From the NCBI RefSeq assembly GCF_007655135.1, contig NC_045132.1:12772001-12836000 (forward strand): 64,000 nucleotides of DNA, written 5' to 3'. This document shows positions 32,696 through 43,738 of this stretch, one piece after another (within the stretch, counting starts at the first letter, position 1; each line of letters starts with the position of its first letter). A program made the position numbers and the translations under genes. Source of the stretch: Punica granatum. Taxonomy: Eukaryota; Streptophyta; Magnoliopsida; Myrtales; Lythraceae. The notes under the pieces are model-generated. The model saw nothing but the letters and a program-made list of their open reading frames with translations, searched no databases and was not told the origin of the DNA.

Positions 32696-33405
32696 TAGCT
32701 AGTTAGAATCTGAATAGATAGAAGCATGAAATAGGATTTTGTGCTTGTTACATGTGTGCTTGGTGCTAGCATGACTGTTAGACCTGGACTAGGCTATAGT
32801 TGTGTTAGTATAATGGTTGTACTTGCATGACTGCTAGTGGTATAATTGTTATACACAGGAACTATTATGTAATGGTTACATAATAGTAAATAGTGAGATC
32901 GATTTAAATATTGTTAAAATCCCTCAATAATATTAAGTCCATAGCCTTCCATCGTGTAACGCTCGTCAAGACCAAGATCGATAAGTGTGTAGACCTAGCC
33001 CTCGCAGGATACCCTCATCTATCCTGGTAAGGCGTGGTGTTTACCGATGGGTCGGACTTAACTGAGCAAGCATAATAGGATTAGGAGTTCAGAGGCAAGG
33101 AGTTGGGAGTCAATCTGCAAGGTAGATTGGAATAAGGTGTTATTCACCCAACTAACCAAGAGTTGCACGTGATGCAATTGGGAAAGAGGGTTCCCTACCT
33201 AAATAACCAGTTCTGGGAGTCTCAACCCTCGCTGACTCAGAACTTGGTGAAATATGGATCTTGGACCACTATGAGAATGAGATTCTCCGAATCAATGGTG
33301 AGGGTCATTGATTTGATAAAAATAGTGGGAGCAATATTTAATAAAGTCCTCATTAAATATTGCTATGTCATAATACTTATTCTGTGTATTTCTGTGGTAG
33401 TTTCC
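32696..33405 (+). other. Untranslated leader of the Copia element
   Basis: About 0.7 kb between PBS and the first gag codon, with stops in all frames and no tandem repeat. The open frame starting at 33163 runs through it by chance before reaching the gag ATG at 33406. Confidence 0.6.
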
Positions 33406-36247
33406 ATGGCAGCAAACACATCTAGTGCACATTTAAGTAATGGTCTGTATGTTCTTGATCTAGACACGCCCGTTTATAACGTGGAAACCAAACGGCTCAA
33501 GTCCAATGATTCGAACCTGACTTACCTCTGGCATCGTCGTTTAGGACATATTAGCGAGAATCGCATCTCCAGACTCTATAAGGATGGATTACTGGACTCG
33601 TTTGATTTTGAATCAATCGAGACTTGTGAACCTTGTTTAATGGGGAAAATGACTAAGGCCCCCTTTACTGCAAAGGGTGAGCGAGCTAGTGATCTTCTGG
33701 CTCTCATACATACCGAGTGAACAAGCTTGCTAGAGGTGGGTATCTCTACTTTATTACATTTACTGATGATTTCAGTAGATTTGGATATGTGTATTTGATG
33801 AAACACAAATCCGAATCCTTTGAAAAGTTCAAAGAATTTAAGAATGAAGTGGAGAATCAGTTGGGTAAGAGTATTAAAGTTTTTCGATCAGATCGAAGAG
33901 GTGAATATTTGAGCTATGAGTTTGCTGACTATCTTAGACAGTGTGGGATTCTATCCCAACTGACTCCACCTGGTACACCACAGTGGAATGGTGTAGCTGA
34001 GAGGAGGAATCGAACTTTATTGGATATGGTTCGATCTTTGATGAGTCATGCAGATTTACCGGACTCCTTCTGGGGATATGCTCTACAGACAGCGGCTCTC
34101 ATATTAAACCATGCTCCGTCGAAATCAGTTGAAAAGACACCATATGAGATGTGGTATGGGAGGCGTCCCAATATGTCTTTTCTAAATATATGGGGTTGCG
34201 AAGCTTACGTGAAGAAATTGTCTTCAGATAAGCTTGGCCCTAAATCAGATAAATGTTACTTTGTGGGGTATCCTAAGGAAACACGAGGATACTATTTCTA
34301 TAATTCCACCGAAGGCAAAGTGTTTGTCGCTCGAACTGCGGTATTCCTTGAGAAAGAGTTTCTCTTCAAAGGAACAAGTGGGAGGAAATAAGGACTTGGG
34401 GAAGTTCTACCACAAAATGACATTGACCAATCGACGGGTAAGGTTGCAGAACAACCACAAGGTGTTGTGGTACCATCTTCTACATAGGTGACACAGGAGC
34501 CTCGTAGGTCTGGTAGGATACGTCATGAGCCCGAGATATATGGATTTCTCGTGACTCAAGATAATGATGTATTGCTCGTAGATAATGATGAGCCTACAAC
34601 CTATGCGGAAGCTGTGACAGGCCCAGACTCCGAGAAATGGCTGGAGGCCATGAGATCTGAGATGGAATCCATGTACACTAACCAAGTATGGACTTTGGTT
34701 GATCCACCTGAAGGGGTAAAACCTATTGGGTGTAAGTGGGTTTTCAAGAAGAAGACCGACATGTACACTAACCAAGTATGGACTTTGGTTGATCCACCTG
34801 AAGGGGTAAAACCTATTGGGTGTAAGTGGGTTTTCAAGAAAAAGACCGACATGGATGGTAATGTGATTACCTGTAAGGGTCGACTAGTGGCGAAAAGTTT
34901 CAGACAAGTTCATGGTGTTGACTATGACGAAACCTTTTCCCCGGTGGCTATGCTTAAATCCATCAGGATCTTGCTTGCAATTGCAGCTTACTATGATTAT
35001 GAGATTTGGCAGATGGACGTCAAAACTGCTTTCTTGAATGGAAGGCTCCTCGAGGATGTGTACATGACACAACCTGAGGGTTTTGTCGATCCACAAAGTG
35101 TCGGAAAGGTTTGTAAGCTGCAACGGTCTATTTATGGACTGAAGCGAGCTTCTAGGAGCTGGAATCTTTGCTTTGATGATGCAGTCAAAGAGTTTGGCTT
35201 CATTAAGAATGAAGATGAACCCTGTGTTTACAAGAAGGTTAGTGGGAGCGCAGTGATCTTCCTGGTGTTGTATGTAGATGACATACTTCTGATCGGGAAT
35301 GACATTCCTTCCTTACGGTCTGTGAAGACTTGGTTGGGAATGTGTTTCTCCATGAAAGACTTAGGCAAAGCTACCTATGTGTTAGGTATCAAGATCTACA
35401 GAGATAGATCCAGGAGAGTCATTGGCTTAAGTCAGAGTGCATATGTAGATAAAGTGCTTCGGCGCTTTAGCATGCAGGATTCTAAGAAAGGATCGCTGCC
35501 GATGTTACATGGCATAAGTCTTTCGAAGACTCAGAGTCCTTCTACTCAGGAGGAGAGGGATCGCATGAGTAGGATTCCATATGCATCAGCTATTGGATCC
35601 ATCATGTATGCCATGTTATGCACTCGACCTGATGTCTCGTATGCTTTGAGCATGACGAGTCGGTACCAATCAGATCCAGGTGAGAGACACTGGATCGCAG
35701 TAAAGAACATCCTTAAGTACTTGCGAAGGACTAAGGAGAAGTTCTTGGTATATGGGGGCGAAGAAGAGCTCGTTGTAAGAGGTTACACCGATGCTAGCTT
35801 CCAGTCCGATAAGGACGATAGTAGATCGCAATCAGGATATGTGTTCTGCCTCAATGGAGGTGCTGTGAGTTGGAAGAGTTCCAAGCAGGAGACAGTAGCC
35901 GACTCCACCACAGAGGCCGAGTATATCGCTGCCTCTAACGCCGCAAAAGAGGCCGTTTAGATCAAGAAGTTCGTAACAGAACTTGCTGTGGTTCCGAGCA
36001 TTGCAGACCCAGTGGAACTCTATTGTGACAACAATGGAGCCATTGCGCAGGCTAAGGAACCCAGGTCTCACCAGCGATCCAAACATATACTCAAGCGCTT
36101 CCATCTCATTCGCGAGATTGTCGACAGAGGAGATGTGAAGATATGCAGAATACCAACAGATGAGAATCTCGCAGATCCACTTACGAAGCCTCTTGTACAG
36201 CGCAAGCACGAGGCTCACACTAGATCCTTAGGCATTAGGGATATGCC
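33406..36247 (+). pseudogene. Copia gag-pol, internally deleted and broken
   Basis: Starts MAANTSS (33406-33426) as a gag start, then passes in frame into AHLSNGLYVLDLD and the GAG-pre-integrase motif LWHRRLGH...CEPCLMGKM, so nearly all of gag and protease is missing. Near 33716 a small deletion shifts frame and removes the motif with the first catalytic Asp of integrase; the other two remain (SDRRGEY and NGVAERRN, 35 residues apart). In-frame stops follow at 34389 (TAA), 34485 (TAG) and 35958 (TAG, inside RNase H). RT keeps QMDVKTAFLNG and YVDD (35271-35282); RNase H keeps GYTDASF, STTEAEYIA and, after the stop, ELYCDNNGA and LADPLTKPL. A 90-bp duplication sits at the RT N-terminus. Element E interrupts after RSLGIRDMP. 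It cannot make active enzymes. Confidence 0.9.
34671..34850 (+). repeat. 90-bp in-frame tandem duplication in the Copia RT
   Basis: 34671-34760 and 34761-34850 are identical except for one base (GAAGAAG against GAAAAAG). Each encodes 30 residues including NQVWTLVDPPEG and GCKWVFKKKTD. The frame is kept. The two copies are almost unchanged, so the event is recent or an assembly error. Confidence 0.95.
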
Positions 36248-37501
36248 TGTCAGCACCCCATTTTGGCCCACCGACTCCAACGGAGGACTTCCGACCGAAG
36301 CTCTGGACACTATTCACGATTGGGAAACTGGAGACGAACAGGTGGGCACAGAGTCATGAACAATAGGAGAAGAGCTGGGTCCATTAGAAAAGTCGAAGAG
36401 AGCATTCGGAGGAACTTACAGGCAAAGAACCCCGAAAACAGCAAAACTGGCACTGCGGCACTATTCATCACCGAATCACCGGAGCACCGAAAGGTATCCG
36501 ATATGGGACTCTAAAAATCCCTCTCAGTGCCAAAGTGACCAACGACACGTCCGGGCGCATTTCCGGGGCATACTGCATAAGCCGGGACACCCCGACCTCT
36601 CACGGACGCCATTTCTGACGGGACTCCCGGGGCCCGCTCCACTGACAAGTAAACGGCCCCCTAAAACGGGCCTATAGGCACCCATGGACCACCGAGGTCA
36701 TGGGACAAGCTTCAGACAACCATTCGGAACTCTACAGAGCTCCCCGAGGGACGTTTCAGTGGTAGCGAACGCCTCCCGATGAATCTTCGAGGCACATTCA
36801 CGGAAAACAGAGATCACAGCGATCCCCGAACGCCTCAAGACATTCGGGGGACACTGAGAAAGCTCCGGTCACAAGTCCCTAGGTCTTACCGGGGCAATGG
36901 TCTTCGGTCGGAGACGACGAGCCAATGATCAAAAGGGTCACCGACGAACATTAAGGTGCACAAAGAGCAATCGGAGACCGGAGACGCTCAACTCCACTCC
37001 GAATGTCCGAACAGGGCAAAACCGATTCTCGAGGCGCCGAGTCAACCGAACGTCCGTTCACACGACATATGGCGATATTGGGCTTATTCAAATCCTCTTC
37101 GTTCAAGCATTCCAAATCTATAAATTAATCGGACATCGGAGACCGGACGCGCGTTCAATCAAGTCTCAAGCTTTTTCCGGCTTTTCTCTTATTCGAATGG
37201 GACCTACAGCTCAGCCAAGCCAAGCCACAACTCAACCCCAAGCCACGGCTCAATCTTCAAGTCGCGGCTAATTCCCCACCGGCGGCTCAATCCTTGCCCC
37301 AATGGCTCAATCCCAAGAGCTTCTCTCAACCACACATTCAAAATATCTCTTACACATCCTCACATCAACTCCCATCTTTCCATCACTTCCCATCAACTTC
37401 CCACTCACTTTCCCCACCTTAATCTTCCCTCCAAAAATTCGGAATCCCTAAGCACCCATTAATTGCACTTAGTTTTCACTAAACAAGCCATTAAGTCTTC
37501 C

Positions 37502-37509
37502 TTTATAAG
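37502..37509 (+). promoter_or_regulatory. Candidate TATA box of the E 5' LTR
   Basis: TTTATAAG followed by CCCATTGCATCATTAATTT. Position about 1.25 kb into the LTR, matching 55305-55312 in the 3' LTR. Confidence 0.55.
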
Positions 37510-38439
37510 CCCATTGCATCATTAATTTAATCACAACTCAACTTCCATCATCTCTCTAGCTTTCTCACTCTAGGAAACCCTCTCCAAGCCCTCTCAAACT
37601 TCAGCATTTTCCAGAATCGTCCAGCTCTCCCTCAGCCCCAAACCAAGGCAAAATTGCCGGAAAACTCAACCGTTTTCCGGCGACCGCCACTCAACCTGAA
37701 CCAAACTTGACCAAACTTTATATCCCACACGTATTCGACCTCCCGAGTCCATTTCCAGTGTTAGTTTTGGCATTTGAAGCTCCCAGCATGCAGTTCCAGC
37801 CCAGTCCAGAATCGGGTCCCTAGGGAGTTTGCCGGTTTCTAGGCAAGTTCTTCCTTCCCGACTTGTCCGAGCCTCAAACAAACTTCATACCCCACATGTA
37901 TTCGACCTCCCGAGTCCATTTCCGGCCTTAGATTTTCATTTGGAAGCTTCCAACAGTCAGTTTTGCCCCTGTCCAGAATCGGGCTCCCTAGACGGTTTCA
38001 CGGCTTTCCGGGCTTTTTCGACGCCACTCCTTCCCACGACCATGGCGAGTCATGCCATCACTTTCTAAGGGTTCCTCATGACCCTCACTCTCTCCCGTGA
38101 CGAGGTGGTCACGTGCCGAGAGCCGCTCAACCGCGCAAGACCGCCCTTTTCCCAATCTTTTCCTTTACCGGGTTTTCACAGTTTTTTATCGGTGTCTCTT
38201 TGCATTTCCGGTTGAAATCAGTTGTGCGCACGCCACAAGCTGGTCATGAACACTAAGAACAGTCCCTTAGGAATCGGAGGAACTCGAGCCAGCTCGGTGC
38301 AATACCCGGAGCCCCCCTTGCAGCCGTTTCTACCCAAACAGCCCAGTCGGGTCTGTCCCTCTGATTTTCTTTTCTGACCGGAATTTTGCAGGAGCATATA
38401 GGTCAGCTCGAGTTGAATCTCGCTACGAGCCACCTATCA

Positions 38440-38800
38440 CCGTGATCCTCAGTTAGTTAGGAGTCCAATGACATCGATCTTGCACCAAAATACCACCGGG
38501 AGCCTCCGGGACAGCCATTCCTTTCCGACCTGCCCAGTAAGGTCAATTCCGCCCAGTCGGTTCTGTTTTTTGCTAGCTAACCCGACTTTGTTTTTGATTT
38601 CCAGAAACTCTACATGTCCAATCCTCATGAAACCACCGCAGGCATGATCTTCAGTCGGTTAGGAGTCCAATGCCACCGATCTTGCACCAAAAGACCACCG
38701 GGAGCCTCCCGTAGAGTCGTTTCTTCATCGGGGTGTCAGTCGGAAAATCTATGCACGCTCTCCTCTCGAAACCACCGCAGACGCGATCCTTAGTCTCTTG
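38440..38800 (+). repeat. Degenerate direct repeats in the E 5' LTR
   Basis: Units begin near 38440, 38633 and 38773, each with TTAGGAGTCCAAT or TTGGGAATCCAAC. The first two also share CGATCTTGCACCAAAA and CCACCGGGAGCCTCC. Counterpart of the 192-bp repeats in LTR C; also present in the 3' LTR (about 56240-56620). Confidence 0.65.
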
Positions 38801-39207
38801 GGAATCCAACGTAACTGGCCTCGCGCGAAAATGCTATCCCGATCAACCGGTACAGCCCCAACAAGCCAGACTGCTAATCGGGTCTGCCAGTCGACCCGAC
38901 TGCACCAGTTCGGGTCTGTTCGTTCCAGCCGAGTCTCCCGACTCCCTTTGCCACTTCTCCGACTCTTTCCCGCATCCCGGGGCTAGGTATAATCATTCCT
39001 GACTCAGAGAAATTAGGACTTTTACGTTTTCTTTGTGTTTGTGGGGAGATAAGGAGGTCCATGACCGATTCGCACGCAAGTTTACGTTTTTATGTGTTCT
39101 TTCACATCGTATTATGCATGTATTCATCGTATATAGTGCTAGCATGTCGGGAAATAGTTTGAATCGGAGTCGAGGAGACTTCGTTGGCTCTAGCAAGCCG
39201 TAGGAGC

Positions 39208-39241
39208 CTCTCGGCCTCACCCCAAGGGAGGTGGCCGAGAG
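39208..39241 (+). other. Hairpin module in the E 5' LTR
   Basis: CTCTCGGCC (39208-39216) pairs perfectly with GGCCGAGAG (39233-39241), and the loop contains CCCCAAGGGAGG, itself able to pair CCC/GGG. Same site as the TCTCGGTT/AACCGAGA module of LTR C, with paired changes in the stem. Confidence 0.65.
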
Positions 39242-40545
39242 CCCCTCTTGGCTTCCTCGGGCCATGGATGGCCTTCTTTCCCCGACTCAAGTCGTTTTCC
39301 CGAGTTGTTACATTTTTCGCTTCCCATGAGTCGGGGCCGTTTTATCGATTCCTCTAAATATCGTGTTTGTGCTTGTTTGTATGTTTAATCGCTTTCCTAA
39401 GATCATGGCGGCACCGGCTATGTAAAAAATGTACGTTGTCATCGTGTTTGATGTTTTATGCATGCAAGAAACGGTCAAAATTGATTCTTGGAATTGATTG
39501 TAATCACAATTTTCATTTAATCATTGGTTTCATGTCAATTCGTATGTTAGGTATGTTAATATCGAACAATCATTTCATTGATCCATAAGAATTGAGGATC
39601 GCGGTCTCAATCATTAAACCACTCCACAAACGGGAAACGGGACGTGCCACTCGATTAATTAAATCACTTGGACTAAATAATTGGGTTAATCGATCCTTAA
39701 TTCGTAAACGCATCGATGGTTCACGGAACGGCGGGAATGCCCTTTTCCTTAAAAGATCACAATTTCAAAATACCGAGACACGTAACACGAATAGAATTGA
39801 TGTCTAACGAGTACTCACGTACTATGACTCGAGTCCGGGCCCGATTTGAGGCGGCTCAAGTCAAGACGCGCGAGTCCTCCTTAGATTTCTTCATGTGACG
39901 TGATCTCCAATTTACATACGAACATCTCAATTTTATCCAAGGGCATAATCGTCATTCCGTGATTCACCGATACCCTAGGCGTTAGGGAGTTGGAAACACC
40001 TCGATCTATGGGCAGGAAAGGGCAACCCGTTCGGGGGCGAGTTTCATTCGCACGGCCCATTCTGTTCACTTTCGGTGTTTCTATCTTTCTACCGTAGATT
40101 CGGTGGTGATCATTTCATTTCATTTACGAAACACGAAAACCAGATTAATCATGCATTTGGCTTAATCAAACATTAGATAGTGAATAGGCGAAATGCTAGA
40201 TTCCAATCTAGAGTCAAAATACGAGTTTGGCTAATTCGGTGAAACCGCAGTGTCATCTCATTGAATAAGAATCTTAAAACAAATTCACGCACATAATCGG
40301 CTTAGAACCATATTCTAGCCCACCATCTATGTTTGCCTAGGATAGGCGCATCGTTTTTTAATCAACCCCGGTTAATAACTGGTTAAATCACGTACATTCG
40401 ACTTAACACACAACTTGTCTATATTCACCTACATTTGTCAGTTGTTATCTGTCTTTCATTAGTTTTATCAGTTTTCTTCTGTTTTCCATTGTCTTTTACT
40501 GATTTGTTGCGATTCGAGTCCGAGCTCATAGGTTACGTGTTGCAC

Positions 40546-40589
40546 GGGGTCCAACACCCCAAATAACCGAACACGAGGTCCAATGCCTC
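40546..40589 (+). other. Paired short hairpins in the E 5' LTR
   Basis: GGGGTCCAACACCCC (40546-40560, 5-bp stem) and GAGGTCCAATGCCTC (40575-40589). Same loop, different stems. Confidence 0.65.
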
Positions 40590-41565
40590 CTAATTCACTT
40601 AGTGCGTGCAACCCGAGTGCGGAATGGGATCTATCCTCGAGTCACCATTGCGCTCCAAACATGGCCTATGTGGAAGGCAATTTGGATTGGATGCGTGAAA
40701 CGTGTTTAGATATCACCCGGGAGCTCAATCGGTCCAACGGTTGCAGTGGGAACTAATCGGTTCTCCTGCAAACCGTCGGTTCGATTGGACCCGACCCCCG
40801 GCTCTTTGAGCCCGCGTTGCCTTAATTTATTTATCGGTCATTCAAAACACACGGTGAGCCGGAGCGAAATATTGGCCCAATGCAAACCGATCGGGATCCA
40901 TTTACTTATTCAGTTACACTTTGTAATTATTCGAGAGAACATTGTGAGGATTTTACTTGTATATTCACTCATTCACTTGTAAGGATCCCCGATCGGCGAG
41001 CGAGAGGTTCGAGTGTCGAACCGGTCAAGTCGGTCTATTGTCACCAAGAGATGAGTAAGCTCGAATACTCGTGGTCTCAATTCGCGCAGGGAATCGACCA
41101 TCGTGGTTCGATGAACTATAACGATAAGATAGTGAATCGATTCCTCGACTCACAAGCTTACTCATCTTTCGGATTCTTGGCCCAACTCAATCGATTCATC
41201 GACTTTACGGTGTCAAAACGGGCGAGTCAAGTGCAACCCTAAATCACGCAGTAAATAAACAAAACGGCAAGCCTAGCAAACTAGAGTACCGAAAGGGCGT
41301 GCGGGATATAGGCCCACACGTAATAGAACCCTCGAATTCGGAATTTTCGGTTCCGCATGACCATTGCCTTAGCATTTAGGTGTACCCCGTACCCCTAGAC
41401 CCGGGCGACTCAACGGCCCCCGAACTACCGGTCGTAAACAGTAAGTGGCGACTCCTTCTCACGCGTGTCCGTCGCGCGTCCCCGGGAAGGTGGACACTCC
41501 CAAGGTGCGTTGCATGGCCTTCGCGCATGCGTGCCCCGACGAGATGAAATTCAGGTGCGCACTGC

Positions 41566-41585
41566 TTGGCGACTCCACTGGGGAT
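41566..41585 (+). other. Primer-binding site of element E
   Basis: TTGGCGACTCCACTGGGGAT, two bases after the LTR end. Nineteen of twenty bases match the PBS of element C. Confidence 0.8.
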
Positions 41586-41708
41586 ATCTAGAGGGTTCGA
41601 GCTCAATCCCGTTTGCTTGCTTGCTTGTTTATTTACTGCTTTCCGTCGTTTACCGCTTATCTACTTACGCACATTTATTTCATGCATGCATTGCATATCA
41701 TGCTAGCT

Positions 41709-41874
41709 TTAGGTACCTCGTCCGAAATCCCACGGGCGCCAAAGTAAGAAACTATGTTAGTCAGAGGTTCCGAGTAAGGGAACGGATCGAGTCAGCTATG
41801 CCACCGAACCGGCCCCCAAAGATCCTTGCTCGATTTCAAGGAATTCACACCCTTGAGTCGGGAGCCCCCATCCA
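41709..41874 (+). other. Conserved leader block of element E
   Basis: Counterpart of 16998-17161 in element C, at the same distance from the PBS. See that entry for shared motifs. Confidence 0.6.
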
Positions 41875-43243
41875 TAGATAGCACGGTCCCTGTAGCACCA
41901 AATCATGCATCGTGTTATGCCTCCATGCAAGCCTTCAACCCGACTCCGACAACAGTCCATCGAGTCGGCCTGCGAGCCATTTGAGTCTTTTCCATTTCAA
42001 GAGCGATGTACATGTAATTTCTATTAAGCCGTGGGCATTTACTCTCTTCGCACACATGCATCATGCAATTTTCAAAAATTAGGATGTCATTCTTGTTGAC
42101 GAGTCCTAAGCGGATTTTCTTGTCGTCTTGGTAAGGGACGCCTTGCTCGGCCTCCTGCCCGCACCTCGACAGAGTCCGCCAACACACGAGGACCTCACCG
42201 ACCCGCCACAAAACGCGAATGGTGTATATTCCGGGACAACATGATCGACCTCATCAACACTAGGTTCGATCACCGAGAGGTCGCTGAGAGATGAAAAACT
42301 CGCCGGCCAACCACCTTAAAGGGAGCTCTCCCAAACCCGTGCCAAGATGCAAAGATGCGGTCAGGAGCTCGCTTGAGCGAACGCCGCCCTGGAGAGGTCT
42401 AGAAAGAGGGCTCGAGGAGGCCCACACATGCACTCTAGCATAGATATCTCCGCAAGGCCCTCGCCTAGAACCGGTGCTTTCCGAGGCCGCGCTCGCTCAA
42501 ACCCCGAGTGTGGTGGCAAATCAGCTTAAGGCTCTATTTTACAAAATTTGCATTGTACTTTGAACCTTTCGAGTCAATGTGAACGACAACATTAGCTTTT
42601 GAAAACTCAAGCATTGCATGCATCCTATCCATTTACTGTTTTACACGACAATTAACACTACCACATGGTAGACAAAGTTGTGACCGCCTTTGCAAGTGGA
42701 CCTCTCGTGGTCCTCACCCTTCCTCCACGGCGAGACGATCAGTAGCTCAAGGGCCAACCATCTAGGCAACACTAACTCCCCATTAATCCCGCGCAATCGA
42801 TTATGTCATTGCATGGTTGAGCACACGTCCCTCTATGCTACAAGTGCTTCCATCAGCACAACTGAACGTGCCATTTCCGCGCCATGCGAGCATGCCTCCA
42901 CCTTCTCCATGCACACACCCTCGGCGCGCTCGTACGACGCCTACCAGGCTAGTTCAATCCCCTAAGCCCTTACGCTGAAATCGCGAATATAGTTTGCTCC
43001 TTCATTGTTTTCTTTTCCCATTGTAGGAAATTCTACACAAGAAGACAGCCTGAATACTGATCCACCCCAATTGAGACAAAAAACGTCTTCCATCCATCCA
43101 GCTCCTTGGGATTTCAACACTAAGTCCCCATCCCTGCGCCACAAAGCAAGGCCGCAAGCAAATCAGCGTCACCGCATCGCAGCGCCTCACGCATTTCTCA
43201 GCATTGATCTTTGCTTTCGCATTTCTTGCACTTTCCTATCAAC

Positions 43244-43738
43244 CCCGCATTCATTGCATCGGGCTTCGGCCCTGCATCGGGCTTCAGCCCTGCATTTACT
43301 GCATTGGGCTTCGGCCCCGGATCGGGCTCCGGCCCCGCATTTATTGCATTGGGCTTCGTCCCTGCATTTATTGCATCAGGCTCCGGCCCTGCATCGGGAT
43401 CCGGCCCCGCATTTACTGCATTGGGCTTCGGCCTCGCATTGGGCTCCAGCCCTGCATTTACTGCATTGGGCTTCGACCTCGCATCGGGCTCCGGCCCTGC
43501 ATCGGGCTCCGGTCCCGCATTTACTGCATTAGGCTTCAACGTCACATCGGCCTCCGACCCCGCATTTACTTTTGGGTTTCGCCCCTGCATCGGGCTCCGG
43601 CCCCACTTTTGGGCTTCGGCCCCACTTTTGGGCTTCGGCCCCACATCGGGCCTCGGTTCCGCATTTACTGCTTTTGGGCTCTGGCCCCGCATTTACTGCT
43701 TTCAGGTTTTGACACCTCGCATTTACTGCTTTCAGGTT
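43244..43738 (+). repeat. Hairpin minisatellite in element E (GGGC-TTCG/TCCG-GCCC units)
   Basis: About 20 units mixing GGGCTTCGGCCC, GGGCTCCGGCCC and GGGCTTCAGCCC with the spacer GCATTTACTGCATT. Stems are mostly intact; loops are TTCG, TCCG or TTCA. Longer than the homologous array of C. Confidence 0.8.

Larger units (their letters stand above)
31018..36247 (+). mobile_element. Ty1/Copia retrotransposon, 5' part (continues at 59367)
   Basis: 5' LTR, PBS, leader and a broken gag-pol in the order integrase then RT-RNase H, which defines Copia. Inserted in the minus-strand Tat element. It is split by element E at 36247/59367, and its 3' LTR starts at 59397. LTRs differ by roughly 2% (hand count over about 1.4 kb) plus an 18-bp gap near 31365/59730. 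Confidence 0.92.
36248..41563 (+). repeat. 5' LTR of element E (5.3 kb)
   Basis: TGTCAGCACCCC...GGTGCGCACT. Contains AGCC/GGCT repeats (about 37210-37300), TATA (37502-37509), direct repeats (from 38440), a hairpin module (39208-39241) and paired short hairpins (40546-40589). Open frames in it are not preserved in sister LTRs. Confidence 0.9.

Noticed and set aside
33163..33405. N-terminal extension of the Copia open frame
   Set aside because: It lies in the untranslated leader. The gag start is the ATG at 33406.
36897..37271. Open frames of 60-230 codons throughout the LTRs (for example 36897-37271, 45220-45921, 56536-57159)
   Set aside because: LTR copies in the window interrupt them with indels and stops, there are no domains, and the GC-rich LTR sequence makes such frames common by chance.
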